From: Bacteroidota bacterium
GTDB lineage: Bacteria > Bacteroidota > Bacteroidia > B-17B0 > Aurantibacillaceae
Assembly (NCBI GenBank): GCA_029237825.1
Contig: JAQZBQ010000005.1
Coordinates: 62,001-126,000 of the forward strand
Reading direction: 5' to 3'
Length of the DNA: 64,000 nt
Positions 54,574 through 63,380 of the stretch are shown here, one piece after another. Below the pieces are notes generated by a model. That model saw nothing but the letters and a program-made list of their open reading frames with translations. It was not told the DNA's origin and made no database searches. Each line of letters begins with the position of its first letter. The first letter of the stretch is position 1. A program made the position numbers and the translations under genes.

Positions 54574-57500
54574 ATGAGCGGGAAAAAATTTTATTTGATT
54601 AATAAATGGTGTTGTTCACTTGTGATTTTCTTTTGCTCGCTCGCAGTATGGTCTCAAAATATCAAATTCAAACGGCTGAATATTGAAGAAGGATTATCTG
54701 CTGTAACAGTCAACACAATTTTCCAGGACTCTCAGGATTTCATTTGGATTGGCACTCAGGATGGATTAAACCGGTATGATGGCTACCATTTTAAGACCTT
54801 TAAAAATGATCCGTTTAATACAAAAAGCATTTCTTCAAACGATGTAAAATGCATTTATGAGGATAATAGTGGCATCATGTATTTTGGTAGTAATGGAGGC
54901 GGACTATCCATATACAATAAATATATAGAAACGTTTCAAAACCTGCGAACTGGTTTAGGGAATAACACCCTGTCCAACAACAACGTAAATGATATCATCG
55001 GGTTAAATAATGAAGAGCTTCTCATATCTACTGACAATGGATTGAACCTCTTTAACAAATCCACAAAAACATTTAAATTAATTCCGTTTCGAGATACAGC
55101 AATCAATTTTACTAAGTTTTTTAAAGATTCCTATGGTTCCATCTGGGTGGGATCTGAATCAAATTATATTTTTGAATTTGATGCAACTGCAAACAAACTT
55201 ATTAATTACGAATTACCATCGAAATTCGTAGAGCAGGATAAACTGAATAAAACAATTACAGAACGCAGGAAGAACATTTACGACATTACTCAACGAAATG
55301 GGGAACTTATTTGCGGATCTGACGGAGGACTTCTGTTTTTTAACCTGAATTCAAAAACATTCACCAATGTATTTTCGTTTGACGAATCAAACCGTTATAA
55401 CAACCGTGTAAAATGTTTTGTTTACACAACGGACTCTACACACCTCTATTTTGGCACCTGGGGTGGATTGGTGAAGTTAAACCTGGATGATTTTACCTAT
55501 ACTGTTCAGAAAAAAAGTGAAACCTCCGTAAATTCATTGTCAAGCGACAAAATTTCTTCAATTCTTAAAGATAAGCAAAACAACCTTTGGATAGGGACCG
55601 AAGAAAACGGCCTCAATATTTATTTTAATTCATTAAATAAATTCCCACTTTACAACGCCTCGAATGGCCTGCAAAACGATTTTGTCTATTCCATTTGCCA
55701 GCTTAAGAATAAAAATATTTTGGTTGGTACCGAGGATGGTTTATATAGCCTGAACCCGGTTACCAACAAAATAAGCAGCTACAACCATTTATTAAGTAAA
55801 CACGAAATTAACACAGTACTCAGTTTACTTGAGGATGAACATGGAAAAATCTGGATAGGTAGTTATGGTCAGGGAATTATCGTGTATAATCCTGTTACTC
55901 AAAAGGAAGTTAAACTTCTGGCGGATAAGAATTTAGGCGGAACTGTTATGAAAATTATTCAGGACAAATCCGGTGTAATTTGGGTAGCAACCTATAAAGA
56001 TGGCTTGTATTCAATTAATCCAAACACATATGCAATCCGGCGTTATACAACAGAACATGGTTTATCATCTAACAACATTTATTACATCTATGAAAATAAG
56101 GAGAATAGTACTCTCCTGGTAGGAACAGACGGTGGCGGAATGTGCATCATCGATTTTGTAACCAGTGTAGAAAAACCCTTTATCACTGTATTCAAACATT
56201 CTGACAACAGGAATTCTATCAGTTCAAACAGTGTTAACAGTATCTATAAAGCCAGAAATGGAATTTTCTGGATAGCAACAAGCAATGGTTTAAATAAATT
56301 TGATTTGAAAAAAAAGCATTTTACGGTATATTCAGAAAAAGATGGTTTACCTAACAGCTATATCTACGATGTAATTCCAGATAAAGAAAATAACCTGTGG
56401 CTACCAAGTAACGCAGGGCTCACAAAATTCAATCCATACGATAATAATGAAGCAGGTTCTGCATTTATTAATTATAATACCAATGATGGGCTTCAGGCGA
56501 GAGAATTTAACCAGGGCGCCTCATTCTTATGTAAAGATGGGAAAATACTTGTGGGTGGAGTTGCCGGACTCAATTATTTCGACCCTTCATCCATTAAAAA
56601 AAGCACAATTACACCCAGATCATATATTTATTCTTATTCGCGACAAGGAAAAAACGTAGCTGCTGATTCGAGTATTGCCTTCCAAAAACGACTTGAATTA
56701 ACACATAAAGAAAATTACTTTACGTTTGAATTGATTGCACTTGATTATGTTTCAACTGAGAAAACAAAATTCATGTACTACCTTGAAGGATATGATAAAG
56801 ACTGGTCATCTCCTACTTCGGTAAGATTTGTATCTTATACGGAACTACCAGGCGGCGATTATACTTTTAAAGTAAAAGCAACTAATAGTGACGGTGTATG
56901 GAATGAGGTACCTACAGAACTTAAAATTAAAGTCATACCGCCTTGGTGGAAAACAACCTGGTTCTATATTTTATCATTCATCTTTATTATTGCAGCGGTA
57001 TTTGGGTTTACCAGCTATCGCACAAATGCCGTAAAAAAAGAAAATAAGATACTGGAGAATAAGGTAGCCGCACGTACTAAAGAATTAGCTGAAAAAAACA
57101 GAGATATTACCAGTAGCATTGAATATGCTAAACGAATCCAGGAAGCTATTCTACCTGCAAAAGATTTGATTTATAACAGACTAAAAAAGGTTTTCATTCT
57201 TTATAAACCAAAAGATATTGTGAGCGGAGATTTTTACTGGTTTGGAGAAAAAGATCACTTTAAAATTATTGCTGTTGTGGATTGTACAGGGCACGGAGTC
57301 CCGGGAGCGTTTATGAGTATGATTGGTCATAACCTGTTAAATCAGATAGTTTCTGAAAAAGGAATTTCCAATCCTGGGCAAATATTAGAAGAGTTACACA
57401 GAGGAGTTCAGGCGGCTCTTAAGCAAAACGGAAATGGCATAACCAACACGAATGACGGTATGGACGTATCGATACTCGCATTGAATACTGAAACGCGAAA

Positions 57501-57864
57501 AGCATTGTGGGCTGGCGCTTTCAGAAGTTTAGTTATTGTAAAGAAAAACGGTGAACTCGAAAAAATTGATGGAAACAAGTATCCTGTCGGGGGATCTCAA
57601 CTGGACAGTATCCGCATGTTCACACCGCACCAATTAATCTTAGAGGCGGAGGATTGCCTGTATATGTTTTCTGATGGATATGCCGATCAGTTTGGAGGTG
57701 CAAAAGGAAAAAAATTTATGGTAAAACAATTTCACGAGAATCTGAAAACAATTCACAACATGGATATGTTTGATCAACATACGTATCTTGAAATGCGATT
57801 GGACGACTGGAAAGGCAACTTGGAGCAGATAGATGATGTATTGGTCATTGGGATAAAAGTGTAA
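54574..57864 (+). CDS. Propeller-sensor SpoIIE-type phosphatase (fused SiaA-like sensor)
   Basis: Membrane protein of 1096 residues that may join sensing and dephosphorylation in one chain. Order: signal or anchor segment (about 8-27); two-component-regulator propeller repeats (about 30-690; WIGTQDGLNRYDG, LWIGTEENGLN, WIATSNGLNKFD); Y_Y_Y domain (about 705-785); transmembrane helix (about 792-815); coiled coil (about 820-850); and SpoIIE/PP2C phosphatase (about 865-1095). The phosphatase has the metal-binding Asp residues in SGDFYWFG, AVVDCTGHGVPGAFMS, GMDVSILAL and FSDGYADQFGG, so it looks active. Such a chain would read a periplasmic signal and dephosphorylate a cytoplasmic antagonist. The SiaB and SiaC homologues encoded downstream are the obvious partners. 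No histidine-kinase domain is present, so this is not a hybrid two-component sensor. Confidence 0.92.
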   Translation: MSGKKFYLINKWCCSLVIFFCSLAVWSQNIKFKRLNIEEGLSAVTVNTIFQDSQDFIWIGTQDGLNRYDGYHFKTFKNDPFNTKSISSNDVKCIYEDNSGIMYFGSNGGGLSIYNKYIETFQNLRTGLGNNTLSNNNVNDIIGLNNEELLISTDNGLNLFNKSTKTFKLIPFRDTAINFTKFFKDSYGSIWVGSESNYIFEFDATANKLINYELPSKFVEQDKLNKTITERRKNIYDITQRNGELICGSDGGLLFFNLNSKTFTNVFSFDESNRYNNRVKCFVYTTDSTHLYFGTWGGLVKLNLDDFTYTVQKKSETSVNSLSSDKISSILKDKQNNLWIGTEENGLNIYFNSLNKFPLYNASNGLQNDFVYSICQLKNKNILVGTEDGLYSLNPVTNKISSYNHLLSKHEINTVLSLLEDEHGKIWIGSYGQGIIVYNPVTQKEVKLLADKNLGGTVMKIIQDKSGVIWVATYKDGLYSINPNTYAIRRYTTEHGLSSNNIYYIYENKENSTLLVGTDGGGMCIIDFVTSVEKPFITVFKHSDNRNSISSNSVNSIYKARNGIFWIATSNGLNKFDLKKKHFTVYSEKDGLPNSYIYDVIPDKENNLWLPSNAGLTKFNPYDNNEAGSAFINYNTNDGLQAREFNQGASFLCKDGKILVGGVAGLNYFDPSSIKKSTITPRSYIYSYSRQGKNVAADSSIAFQKRLELTHKENYFTFELIALDYVSTEKTKFMYYLEGYDKDWSSPTSVRFVSYTELPGGDYTFKVKATNSDGVWNEVPTELKIKVIPPWWKTTWFYILSFIFIIAAVFGFTSYRTNAVKKENKILENKVAARTKELAEKNRDITSSIEYAKRIQEAILPAKDLIYNRLKKVFILYKPKDIVSGDFYWFGEKDHFKIIAVVDCTGHGVPGAFMSMIGHNLLNQIVSEKGISNPGQILEELHRGVQAALKQNGNGITNTNDGMDVSILALNTETRKALWAGAFRSLVIVKKNGELEKIDGNKYPVGGSQLDSIRMFTPHQLILEAEDCLYMFSDGYADQFGGAKGKKFMVKQFHENLKTIHNMDMFDQHTYLEMRLDDWKGNLEQIDDVLVIGIKV

Positions 57865-57921
57865 AAAAAAAGGGTCAAAGTGTTTTTTAAATAAATATTG
57901 TTTTTATATTTGATTTATAAT

Positions 57922-57938
57922 TTGGCACTTTTTTTGGT
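57922..57938 (+). promoter_or_regulatory. Candidate sigma-54 (-24/-12) promoter for the lipoprotein-siaB-siaC group
   Basis: TTGGCAC, then five T, then TTGGT matches the sigma-54 consensus TTGGCAC-N5-TTGC(A/T). The two GG dinucleotides are exactly 12 bases apart, as required for -24 and -12 contacts. The -12 element has GG where GC is standard. The predicted transcription start is about 15 bases before the lipoprotein ATG. A sigma-54 activator is encoded in the same window. A housekeeping -7 element (TATATTTG at 57905-57912) overlaps upstream but has no paired -33 element. Confidence 0.45.
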
Positions 57939-57964
57939 CAAACCTGCGAGTTATATACTTTAAG

Positions 57965-58822
57965 ATGAAAAAAAACATCATTATATCGGCAATTCTAATT
58001 GCTTCATCGATCATCACTTTAGAATCTTGTAAAAAAAAGGAAGAAGCTGATGGCGAAACTCAATCCGTTGTAGACAACGCCATGTGTGAACAACAGTTTA
58101 TGGCAATTACACCTGTTGTTAATGAAAAAGGAATCAATCAGGCTGGTATAAAAAAAGTAAATTCTTGTGGTAACTGGATTATCTTAGGAGCTCTTGGTAA
58201 CGCAACAATAACTCCAAGTGCCAATGATACTATTGATAGTGATGCCGATGGACTATACGATAATGGACCGGTGACCTTTCAAATTGATTTTGGAACAGGT
58301 TGTTTAAGTAATGATGGAACTACAAACAGAACAGGGATTATTCAAATAACCACTGCAAAGCGTTGGAAAACCTATAATAACACGGCAACCATTGATTTGA
58401 TAAATTACAAAGTAAATAATATTACCTTTTCAGGGCAGATAAAAATAACCAAACCGGATTCGGTAACTTTTGTAACGGAAGTAATAAATGGCCATTGCAC
58501 TGATGGTAACTGGAACATTGATTATACCTGCACAAAAACCTTAAAACAAATTGGAGGTTTTAGTACCAAAACAGATGAATCGGATGATGTAATTTCAATT
58601 GAAGGCAGTTCTTCAGGTGTGAACCGGGAAGGAAGAAGTTTTTCAACCACAATCACTAGTCCGCTTATTAAAAAATCTAATTGTAAGTGGATTACTTCGG
58701 GAACGCTGGATCTTACCCCTTCTGGACTTAAAGCGCGTACAGTTGATTATGGCGCTGGTGCTTGTGATGACGATGCCACATACACCGTGAACGGTCAAAC
58801 CATTTCGTTTAAACTTAAATAA
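57965..58822 (+). CDS. Lipoprotein of unknown function
   Basis: A 285-residue exported lipoprotein: the signal peptide ends in ITLESC with the lipidated Cys at 22, followed by a KKKEE spacer. The mature part has a first half with DTIDSDADGLYDNGPVTFQIDFG, which resembles a calcium-binding D-rich turn, and a second half of beta strands with Cys residues (CTDGNWNIDYTCT; CKW; GACDDDATY) that may pair. I do not recognise a family. It lies between the phosphatase-sensor gene and the SiaB gene in the same direction, with its stop 21 bp before the SiaB start, so it may be an accessory or signal-linked lipoprotein of this circuit. Confidence 0.75.
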   Translation: MKKNIIISAILIASSIITLESCKKKEEADGETQSVVDNAMCEQQFMAITPVVNEKGINQAGIKKVNSCGNWIILGALGNATITPSANDTIDSDADGLYDNGPVTFQIDFGTGCLSNDGTTNRTGIIQITTAKRWKTYNNTATIDLINYKVNNITFSGQIKITKPDSVTFVTEVINGHCTDGNWNIDYTCTKTLKQIGGFSTKTDESDDVISIEGSSSGVNREGRSFSTTITSPLIKKSNCKWITSGTLDLTPSGLKARTVDYGAGACDDDATYTVNGQTISFKLK

Positions 58823-58843
58823 TTGAAACTACAATCATCTCTT

Positions 58844-59398
58844 ATGATTGACGCCTATAATATATACGATAATATGGACAGGAATAATATCCTGTTATCA
58901 TTTAAGGGTGATATCACTTCCGAGCTATTGACATCGATACTCCAGATTATGGAGAATAAGATGGATAATATGCAGGAAGAGCCAAAAACCAAAAAGAAGG
59001 TTTATAACGTTCTGGTTGAATGTTTACAGAACCTATACCATCACATGGATGATGCTACAGACGGAAAAGGTGACAAAAACAGAAGTGCGATATTTATGAT
59101 CGCCAAAAATAATGGGGCATATAATATCATTACTGGAAATTACATCTTAAACGAAAATATTCACGGTTTAAAATCACGCCTTGACGAGGTAAATGCTCTT
59201 AGTAAAGACCAATTAAAGGATTATTATAAATCTGTTTTAAACAATGGAGAGATGTCTCTGAAAGGCGGTGGCGGCTTAGGTATGATTGACATAGCGCGAA
59301 AGACCGGTGAAAAATTAGACTATAATTTTTTGGAAATTGACAATAAAGTTTCGTTCTTTACACTTATAATAAAAGTAACTCAACCACAATTAATATAA
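58844..59398 (+). CDS. siaB: SiaB family protein kinase
   Basis: Probable anti-anti-sigma-type partner-switching kinase (SiaB/DUF6272 family) that phosphorylates SiaC. The 184-residue protein has a GHKL-type ATP-binding fold: an N-box-like NVLVECLQNLYHHMDD (about 60-75) and a G-box-like KGGGGLGMIDIARKTG (about 140-155). A TTG seven codons upstream is in frame, but the ATG before IDAYNIYDNMD starts closer to the conserved region. It precedes siaC by 11 bp. In Pseudomonas aeruginosa, SiaA (phosphatase), SiaB (kinase), SiaC and SiaD (diguanylate cyclase) act together. Here the phosphatase gene lies two genes upstream and no diguanylate cyclase is visible. Confidence 0.85.
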   Translation: MIDAYNIYDNMDRNNILLSFKGDITSELLTSILQIMENKMDNMQEEPKTKKKVYNVLVECLQNLYHHMDDATDGKGDKNRSAIFMIAKNNGAYNIITGNYILNENIHGLKSRLDEVNALSKDQLKDYYKSVLNNGEMSLKGGGGLGMIDIARKTGEKLDYNFLEIDNKVSFFTLIIKVTQPQLI

Positions 59399-59409
59399 AC
59401 TAAGTAACT

Positions 59410-59790
59410 ATGGAAAAATACGCTATCGAAGGCACACCAAAAACACCAACCATATCATTTGATATTCAAAACGGTGTATTAGAAATTAAAGGACGTTCAA
59501 TTCCTGAAAATTCAATTGAGTTCTACAAGCCTTTAGTTGATGCATTAGATAAATATTCTTCGGCTTCAAAGCCTGCAACTACTGTAAATATTCAATTAGA
59601 ATACTTCAATACAAGTTCTTCAAAATGTATTTTAGATGTATTTAAAAAATTAGAAGCTATTCATAAAGGAGGAAGCGCGGTAACCATTAACTGGCATTAT
59701 GAAGAAGATGATGAGGATATGCTTGAAGCTGGTGAAGATTACCAGGCCATTATCAATGTTCCGTTTAAAATGGTTCAGGTAGCTGAATAA
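59410..59790 (+). CDS. siaC: SiaC-type regulatory phosphoprotein (DUF1987)
   Basis: Small regulatory phosphoprotein of 126 residues, the switch component of a SiaABC-type circuit. It has the DUF1987 fold with the phosphorylation-site motif FNTSSSK at 66-72. Thr68 is at the same number as the phosphorylated Thr68 described for P. aeruginosa SiaC, and is the best candidate for modification by the SiaB homologue and removal by the SpoIIE phosphatase. An acidic segment EEDDEDMLEAGEDY (about 99-112) follows. Its downstream effector is not encoded nearby. It ends 21 bp before a strong terminator, so it closes the operon. Confidence 0.9.
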   Translation: MEKYAIEGTPKTPTISFDIQNGVLEIKGRSIPENSIEFYKPLVDALDKYSSASKPATTVNIQLEYFNTSSSKCILDVFKKLEAIHKGGSAVTINWHYEEDDEDMLEAGEDYQAIINVPFKMVQVAE

Positions 59791-59811
59791 TTTTTCCTTG
59801 TAAATTTATAG

Positions 59812-59836
59812 AACCCCGAAATTTCGGGGTTTTTTT
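59812..59836 (+). terminator. Intrinsic terminator after siaC
   Basis: A perfect palindrome AACCCCGAAA/TTTCGGGGTT is followed by a seven-base T-run. It separates the siaC unit from the aldolase gene. Confidence 0.9.
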
Positions 59837-59859
59837 ATGCGTTTTAACCATTTTTTTTA

Positions 59860-59867
59860 TAAGTTTG
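59860..59867 (+). promoter_or_regulatory. Candidate Bacteroidota -7 promoter element for fbaB
   Basis: TAAGTTTG matches the TAnnTTTG -7 consensus, 24 bases upstream of the aldolase ATG and directly after the siaC terminator. The corresponding -33 element is not clear. Confidence 0.4.
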
Positions 59868-59891
59868 TAACCTCAAAAAAAGAACATATAT

Positions 59892-60944
59892 ATGTCTAAA
59901 ATAACCGATTTACTAGGAGCGCAAGCAGATAATTTATTAAACCACACTTGTAAAACCATTTTAAAGGATAGTATTTTATCTCCAAGCCCGGATTTTATCG
60001 ACCAAACATTCGTTTATAGTAACAGAAACCCGCAGGTTTTAAGAAGTCTTGCTCAATTGTATGGTACAGGAAGATTAGCAAATACTGGTTACATGAGCAT
60101 TTTACCGGTAGACCAGGGAATTGAACATAGTGCCGGAGCTTCATTTGCACCAAATCCAATTTATTTTGACAGCGAAAATATTGTTAAGTTAGCCATTGAA
60201 GGCGGTTGTAACGCTGTTGCATCTACTTATGGCGTTTTAGGCTCTGTAGCACGAAAATATGCTCATAAGATTCCATTTATTGTGAAGATCAATCATAATG
60301 AATTTATTTCCTATCCAAATAAATTTGACCAAATCATGTTTGGTACTGTGGAAGATGCTTATAACATGGGGGCGGTAGCGGTTGGAGCTACAATTTATTT
60401 CGGCTCCGCGGAGTCGGGACGACAAATTATTGAAGTCGCTCAAGCCTTTGAACGCGCTCATCAATTAGGGATGGCGACTATTTTATGGTGTTACACCAGG
60501 AACAGTGCATTTAAAAAAGACGGTGTCGATTACCATACTGCAGCCGATTTATCTTCACAAGCAAACCATTTGGGAGTAACGATTCAGGCGGATATTATCA
60601 AACAGAAATTATCCGACAAAAACGGCGGATATACCGCAGTCGGTCATGGGAAAACCCACCCTAAAGTGTATAGTGAATTAACAACTGATCATCCAATTGA
60701 TTTGTGCCGCTACCAGGTAGTAAATTGTTATATGGGAAAAGTGGGTTTAATTAATAGCGGCGGTGAAAGTAAAGGAGCTTCTGATTTGTCTGAAGCAGTG
60801 ACTACTGCGGTTATAAATAAGCGCGGAGGAGGACAAGGTTTAATATCAGGTCGTAAAGCATTTCAGAAACCTTTGAAAGAGGGAATTGAGTTGTTAAACC
60901 TGGTTCAGGACGTTTACCTGGATAAAACTATTACAGTTGCTTAA
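59892..60944 (+). CDS. fbaB: Class I fructose-bisphosphate aldolase (FbaB/DhnA type)
   Basis: Cleaves fructose-1,6-bisphosphate to dihydroxyacetone phosphate and glyceraldehyde-3-phosphate (and the reverse for gluconeogenesis) through a Schiff base. The 350-residue TIM-barrel protein has [30 protein letters not shown] and [10 protein letters not shown] motifs of the archaeal-type class I family that replaces class II Fba in many Bacteroidota. It is a likely single-gene unit: a terminator and -7 element precede it, and a short inverted repeat follows. Confidence 0.96.
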   Translation: MSKITDLLGAQADNLLNHTCKTILKDSILSPSPDFIDQTFVYSNRNPQVLRSLAQLYGTGRLANTGYMSILPVDQGIEHSAGASFAPNPIYFDSENIVKLAIEGGCNAVASTYGVLGSVARKYAHKIPFIVKINHNEFISYPNKFDQIMFGTVEDAYNMGAVAVGATIYFGSAESGRQIIEVAQAFERAHQLGMATILWCYTRNSAFKKDGVDYHTAADLSSQANHLGVTIQADIIKQKLSDKNGGYTAVGHGKTHPKVYSELTTDHPIDLCRYQVVNCYMGKVGLINSGGESKGASDLSEAVTTAVINKRGGGQGLISGRKAFQKPLKEGIELLNLVQDVYLDKTITVA

Positions 60945-60961
60945 TAATTATGAGTTAAAAA

Positions 60962-60977
60962 TGCAGAATAATCTGCA
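60962..60977 (+). other. Inverted repeat TGCAGA-ATAA-TCTGCA
   Basis: A perfect 6-bp stem with a 4-base loop lies 17 bp after the aldolase stop, with T-rich sequence behind it. It could be a weak terminator or an mRNA-end hairpin. Confidence 0.45.
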
Positions 60978-61023
60978 CGTTTAATTTCTGAATTATTTAT
61001 TTTAAATTCTTAATTAAAGAGAA

Positions 61024-61869
61024 ATGGGTTGGTTTAAAAGATTAAAAGAAGGGATTACAACTACAACAGTAGAAAAGCGGGAAACCCCTGAAGGTCTTTG
61101 GTATAAATGTCCGTCATGCAAAAAAATTCATACCGCACAGGAACACAAAGCTCATCAGCATGTATGTATTGATTGCGGATACCACGAAAGAATTAATAGT
61201 GCAGAGTATTTTGAAATCATTTTCGATGACAACCAGTTTACCGAACTTCATGAAAATCTAGTAAGCGGCGATCCTTTGGAATTTACAGACACAAAAAAAT
61301 ACGCCGATCGTTTAGTAGATACCATTAAAAAATCGGGTTTAAAAGACGCTTTGAGAAGTGGTTATGGTAAAGTTAACGGAAATGACCTCGTTGTTTGCTG
61401 TATGGATTTTGGTTTTATCGGCGGTTCGATGGGAAGCGTTGTTGGTGAAAAAATTGCGCGATCAATTGATTTCTGCCTAAAAACCAGGACACCATTATTG
61501 ATTATTTCAAAATCAGGAGGTGCCCGAATGATGGAAGCCGCTTTTTCGTTGATGCAGATGGCAAAAACAGCTGCTAAGTTATCTTTAATGGACAAAGCCG
61601 GTATTCCTTATATATCGTTATGTACGGATCCTACCACGGGCGGGGTTACTGCAAGTTACGCCATGTTAGGTGACCTGAATATCTCTGAACCTGGTGCGCT
61701 CATTGGTTTTGCTGGGCCACGTGTAGTGAAAGAGACCATTGGGAAAGATTTACCTAAAGGATTTCAAACTGCCGAATTTGTTTTAGAACATGGATTTCTA
61801 GACAAGATCATTCCGAGAACGGAATTAAAGAATAAACTCGGTGCACTGCTTCAGATGTTTAAAAACTAG
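61024..61869 (+). CDS. accD: Acetyl-CoA carboxylase carboxyltransferase subunit beta
   Basis: Beta subunit of the carboxyltransferase of acetyl-CoA carboxylase; with AccA it transfers CO2 from carboxybiotin to acetyl-CoA to make malonyl-CoA for fatty acid synthesis. The 281-residue protein has the N-terminal zinc ribbon (Cys29, Cys32, Cys48 and Cys51) and the crotonase-fold core with [26 protein letters not shown] and [13 protein letters not shown] motifs. accA is not adjacent. A strong terminator follows. Confidence 0.97.
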   Translation: MGWFKRLKEGITTTTVEKRETPEGLWYKCPSCKKIHTAQEHKAHQHVCIDCGYHERINSAEYFEIIFDDNQFTELHENLVSGDPLEFTDTKKYADRLVDTIKKSGLKDALRSGYGKVNGNDLVVCCMDFGFIGGSMGSVVGEKIARSIDFCLKTRTPLLIISKSGGARMMEAAFSLMQMAKTAAKLSLMDKAGIPYISLCTDPTTGGVTASYAMLGDLNISEPGALIGFAGPRVVKETIGKDLPKGFQTAEFVLEHGFLDKIIPRTELKNKLGALLQMFKN

Positions 61870-61881
61870 TGGTATATCATT

Positions 61882-61911
61882 AAAAATCCTTCCAAATGTG
61901 AAGGATTTTTT
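61882..61911 (+). terminator. Intrinsic terminator after accD
   Basis: An 11-bp perfect stem (AAAAATCCTTC with GAAGGATTTTT) and 7-base loop end in six T, 12 bp past the stop codon. The A-run on its left arm makes it usable by leftward transcription too. Confidence 0.88.
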
Positions 61912-61928
61912 ATTTGTATGAGATCGGC

Positions 61929-63380
61929 TTATAAAATTTTGCTGTCGGATTCCTGCTCCCTATAATAAACATCGATGCAAACCAACATGGCCAGGAACCC
62001 CCAGAAAGGAACAGAAGCTTTGTCTGTATCCAGGAAATTATTTAAGAACCCATGCACAAAATACGTGCTCATCCCCATTAAAAGAGTTATGCTTAATATT
62101 TTAAGCGATTTATCTTTCAAGGTATATACCAATCGGTAGCCTAAAAACATCACAGCTAATACCAAAGCGAAAACTATGAGTGCACCAATTAATCCTTGCT
62201 CACTTAACGGACCAAGGTATTCACTATGCGCATTGCCCTTGTCTCCAAAATTGGTTGATATTACCGTCTTCATACTACTCTTCTGAAAGGGTGCATATAA
62301 AAACTGGTAGGTTCCAGGGCCAAACCCAAATACAGGCTTTTCTTCAAACATGCGTAACGCACAACTCCAGCGGTTCAATCGTTCAACGTTTGATACGTCT
62401 GTAGAGATATTAGTCATCGATTCCACGTTTGCCATAAAGTCCCCGTCTGAATCGGTGTTATTTCTACCGAGCACCATTAAGATCTCTGTTTGGAACGAAA
62501 GAAACACTATAATGCCGCCTATTAATGAGAACAAAAGGGTGCGAAACTTAATTTTTAACGCAAGAGTTAACAACACTCCTAAAGATACTGCCAAACTTAA
62601 CCAACCTGCGCGAGCGTATGAAATGATGATAGACGTGAGAAAAATTAAAAGTAACCCAAAGCAAACTATTTTCAGATAAAAGGAAATGTTCTTCATAAAT
62701 AATATTCCAAACATAACCGGTATGTACATAGCCAAGGCAGCTCCGTATGCAGTATGATCATTATAAAACGGGGAAACAATCCAGTCCGCAATTTTTTCGT
62801 CGAATGCATAAGAGGCGTGCTTCACAGTGGTTATTATCGCCACAATTGCTAATGCTATAGAATATAACAACAAATGGTAAAAAATGGCTTTTTGCTTTTT
62901 AAACAATTCAGTGCAAATGAAATAGCAGGAAGTAAGAAACCAGATACGGGACAATAAAAATTTTGTTGAAATGATTGGTAGTTCGCTGGTAAGTGTTGTG
63001 ATTAACATCCATCCCATCTGAATAAATATAATGATGGTAATGGGATGTCTTAAAATGCGCTTATCAGTTACCTGGTTACTTAATTCGTTTAAAAAATAAA
63101 TCATTGTAACGCCAATCATCAACGGTTCTGATGGCAAACTTAAATTCACTCCTTCCGTAAGGCCAAGTTCCTTAAGTGTAATTGCGAGCGGAGTTGAAAA
63201 AACCATCAGATACATGATTTTTTCGATGCTGAAAATTGCGAGTAATACAATTAGGATGATTAAGGGTAGCATGTTAAAGAGATAAAACATATCTCTTTTA
63301 AACAGCAAAACATACGCATTAATTAGGATGTAACTAATAATGACAAAATAAAATACATAAGTATTTCTTGACTTAATCAA
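61929..63380 (-). CDS. O-antigen ligase/polymerase (Wzy_C-like) family membrane protein
   Basis: Multi-spanning inner-membrane protein of 483 residues with about 11-12 hydrophobic helices and a large periplasmic loop (about 315-385) containing the Wzy_C/O-antigen ligase hallmarks VERLNRWSCALRMFEEKPVFGFGPGTY and NAHSEYLG. It is expected to polymerise or attach a polysaccharide chain. The start is TTG, overlapping the stop of the Wzz-like gene by eight bases; no in-frame ATG occurs before the first helix. The overlap implies translational coupling with Wzz. Ligase and polymerase roles cannot be separated from sequence. Confidence 0.87.
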   Translation of the reverse strand: MIKSRNTYVFYFVIISYILINAYVLLFKRDMFYLFNMLPLIILIVLLAIFSIEKIMYLMVFSTPLAITLKELGLTEGVNLSLPSEPLMIGVTMIYFLNELSNQVTDKRILRHPITIIIFIQMGWMLITTLTSELPIISTKFLLSRIWFLTSCYFICTELFKKQKAIFYHLLLYSIALAIVAIITTVKHASYAFDEKIADWIVSPFYNDHTAYGAALAMYIPVMFGILFMKNISFYLKIVCFGLLLIFLTSIIISYARAGWLSLAVSLGVLLTLALKIKFRTLLFSLIGGIIVFLSFQTEILMVLGRNNTDSDGDFMANVESMTNISTDVSNVERLNRWSCALRMFEEKPVFGFGPGTYQFLYAPFQKSSMKTVISTNFGDKGNAHSEYLGPLSEQGLIGALIVFALVLAVMFLGYRLVYTLKDKSLKILSITLLMGMSTYFVHGFLNNFLDTDKASVPFWGFLAMLVCIDVYYREQESDSKIL

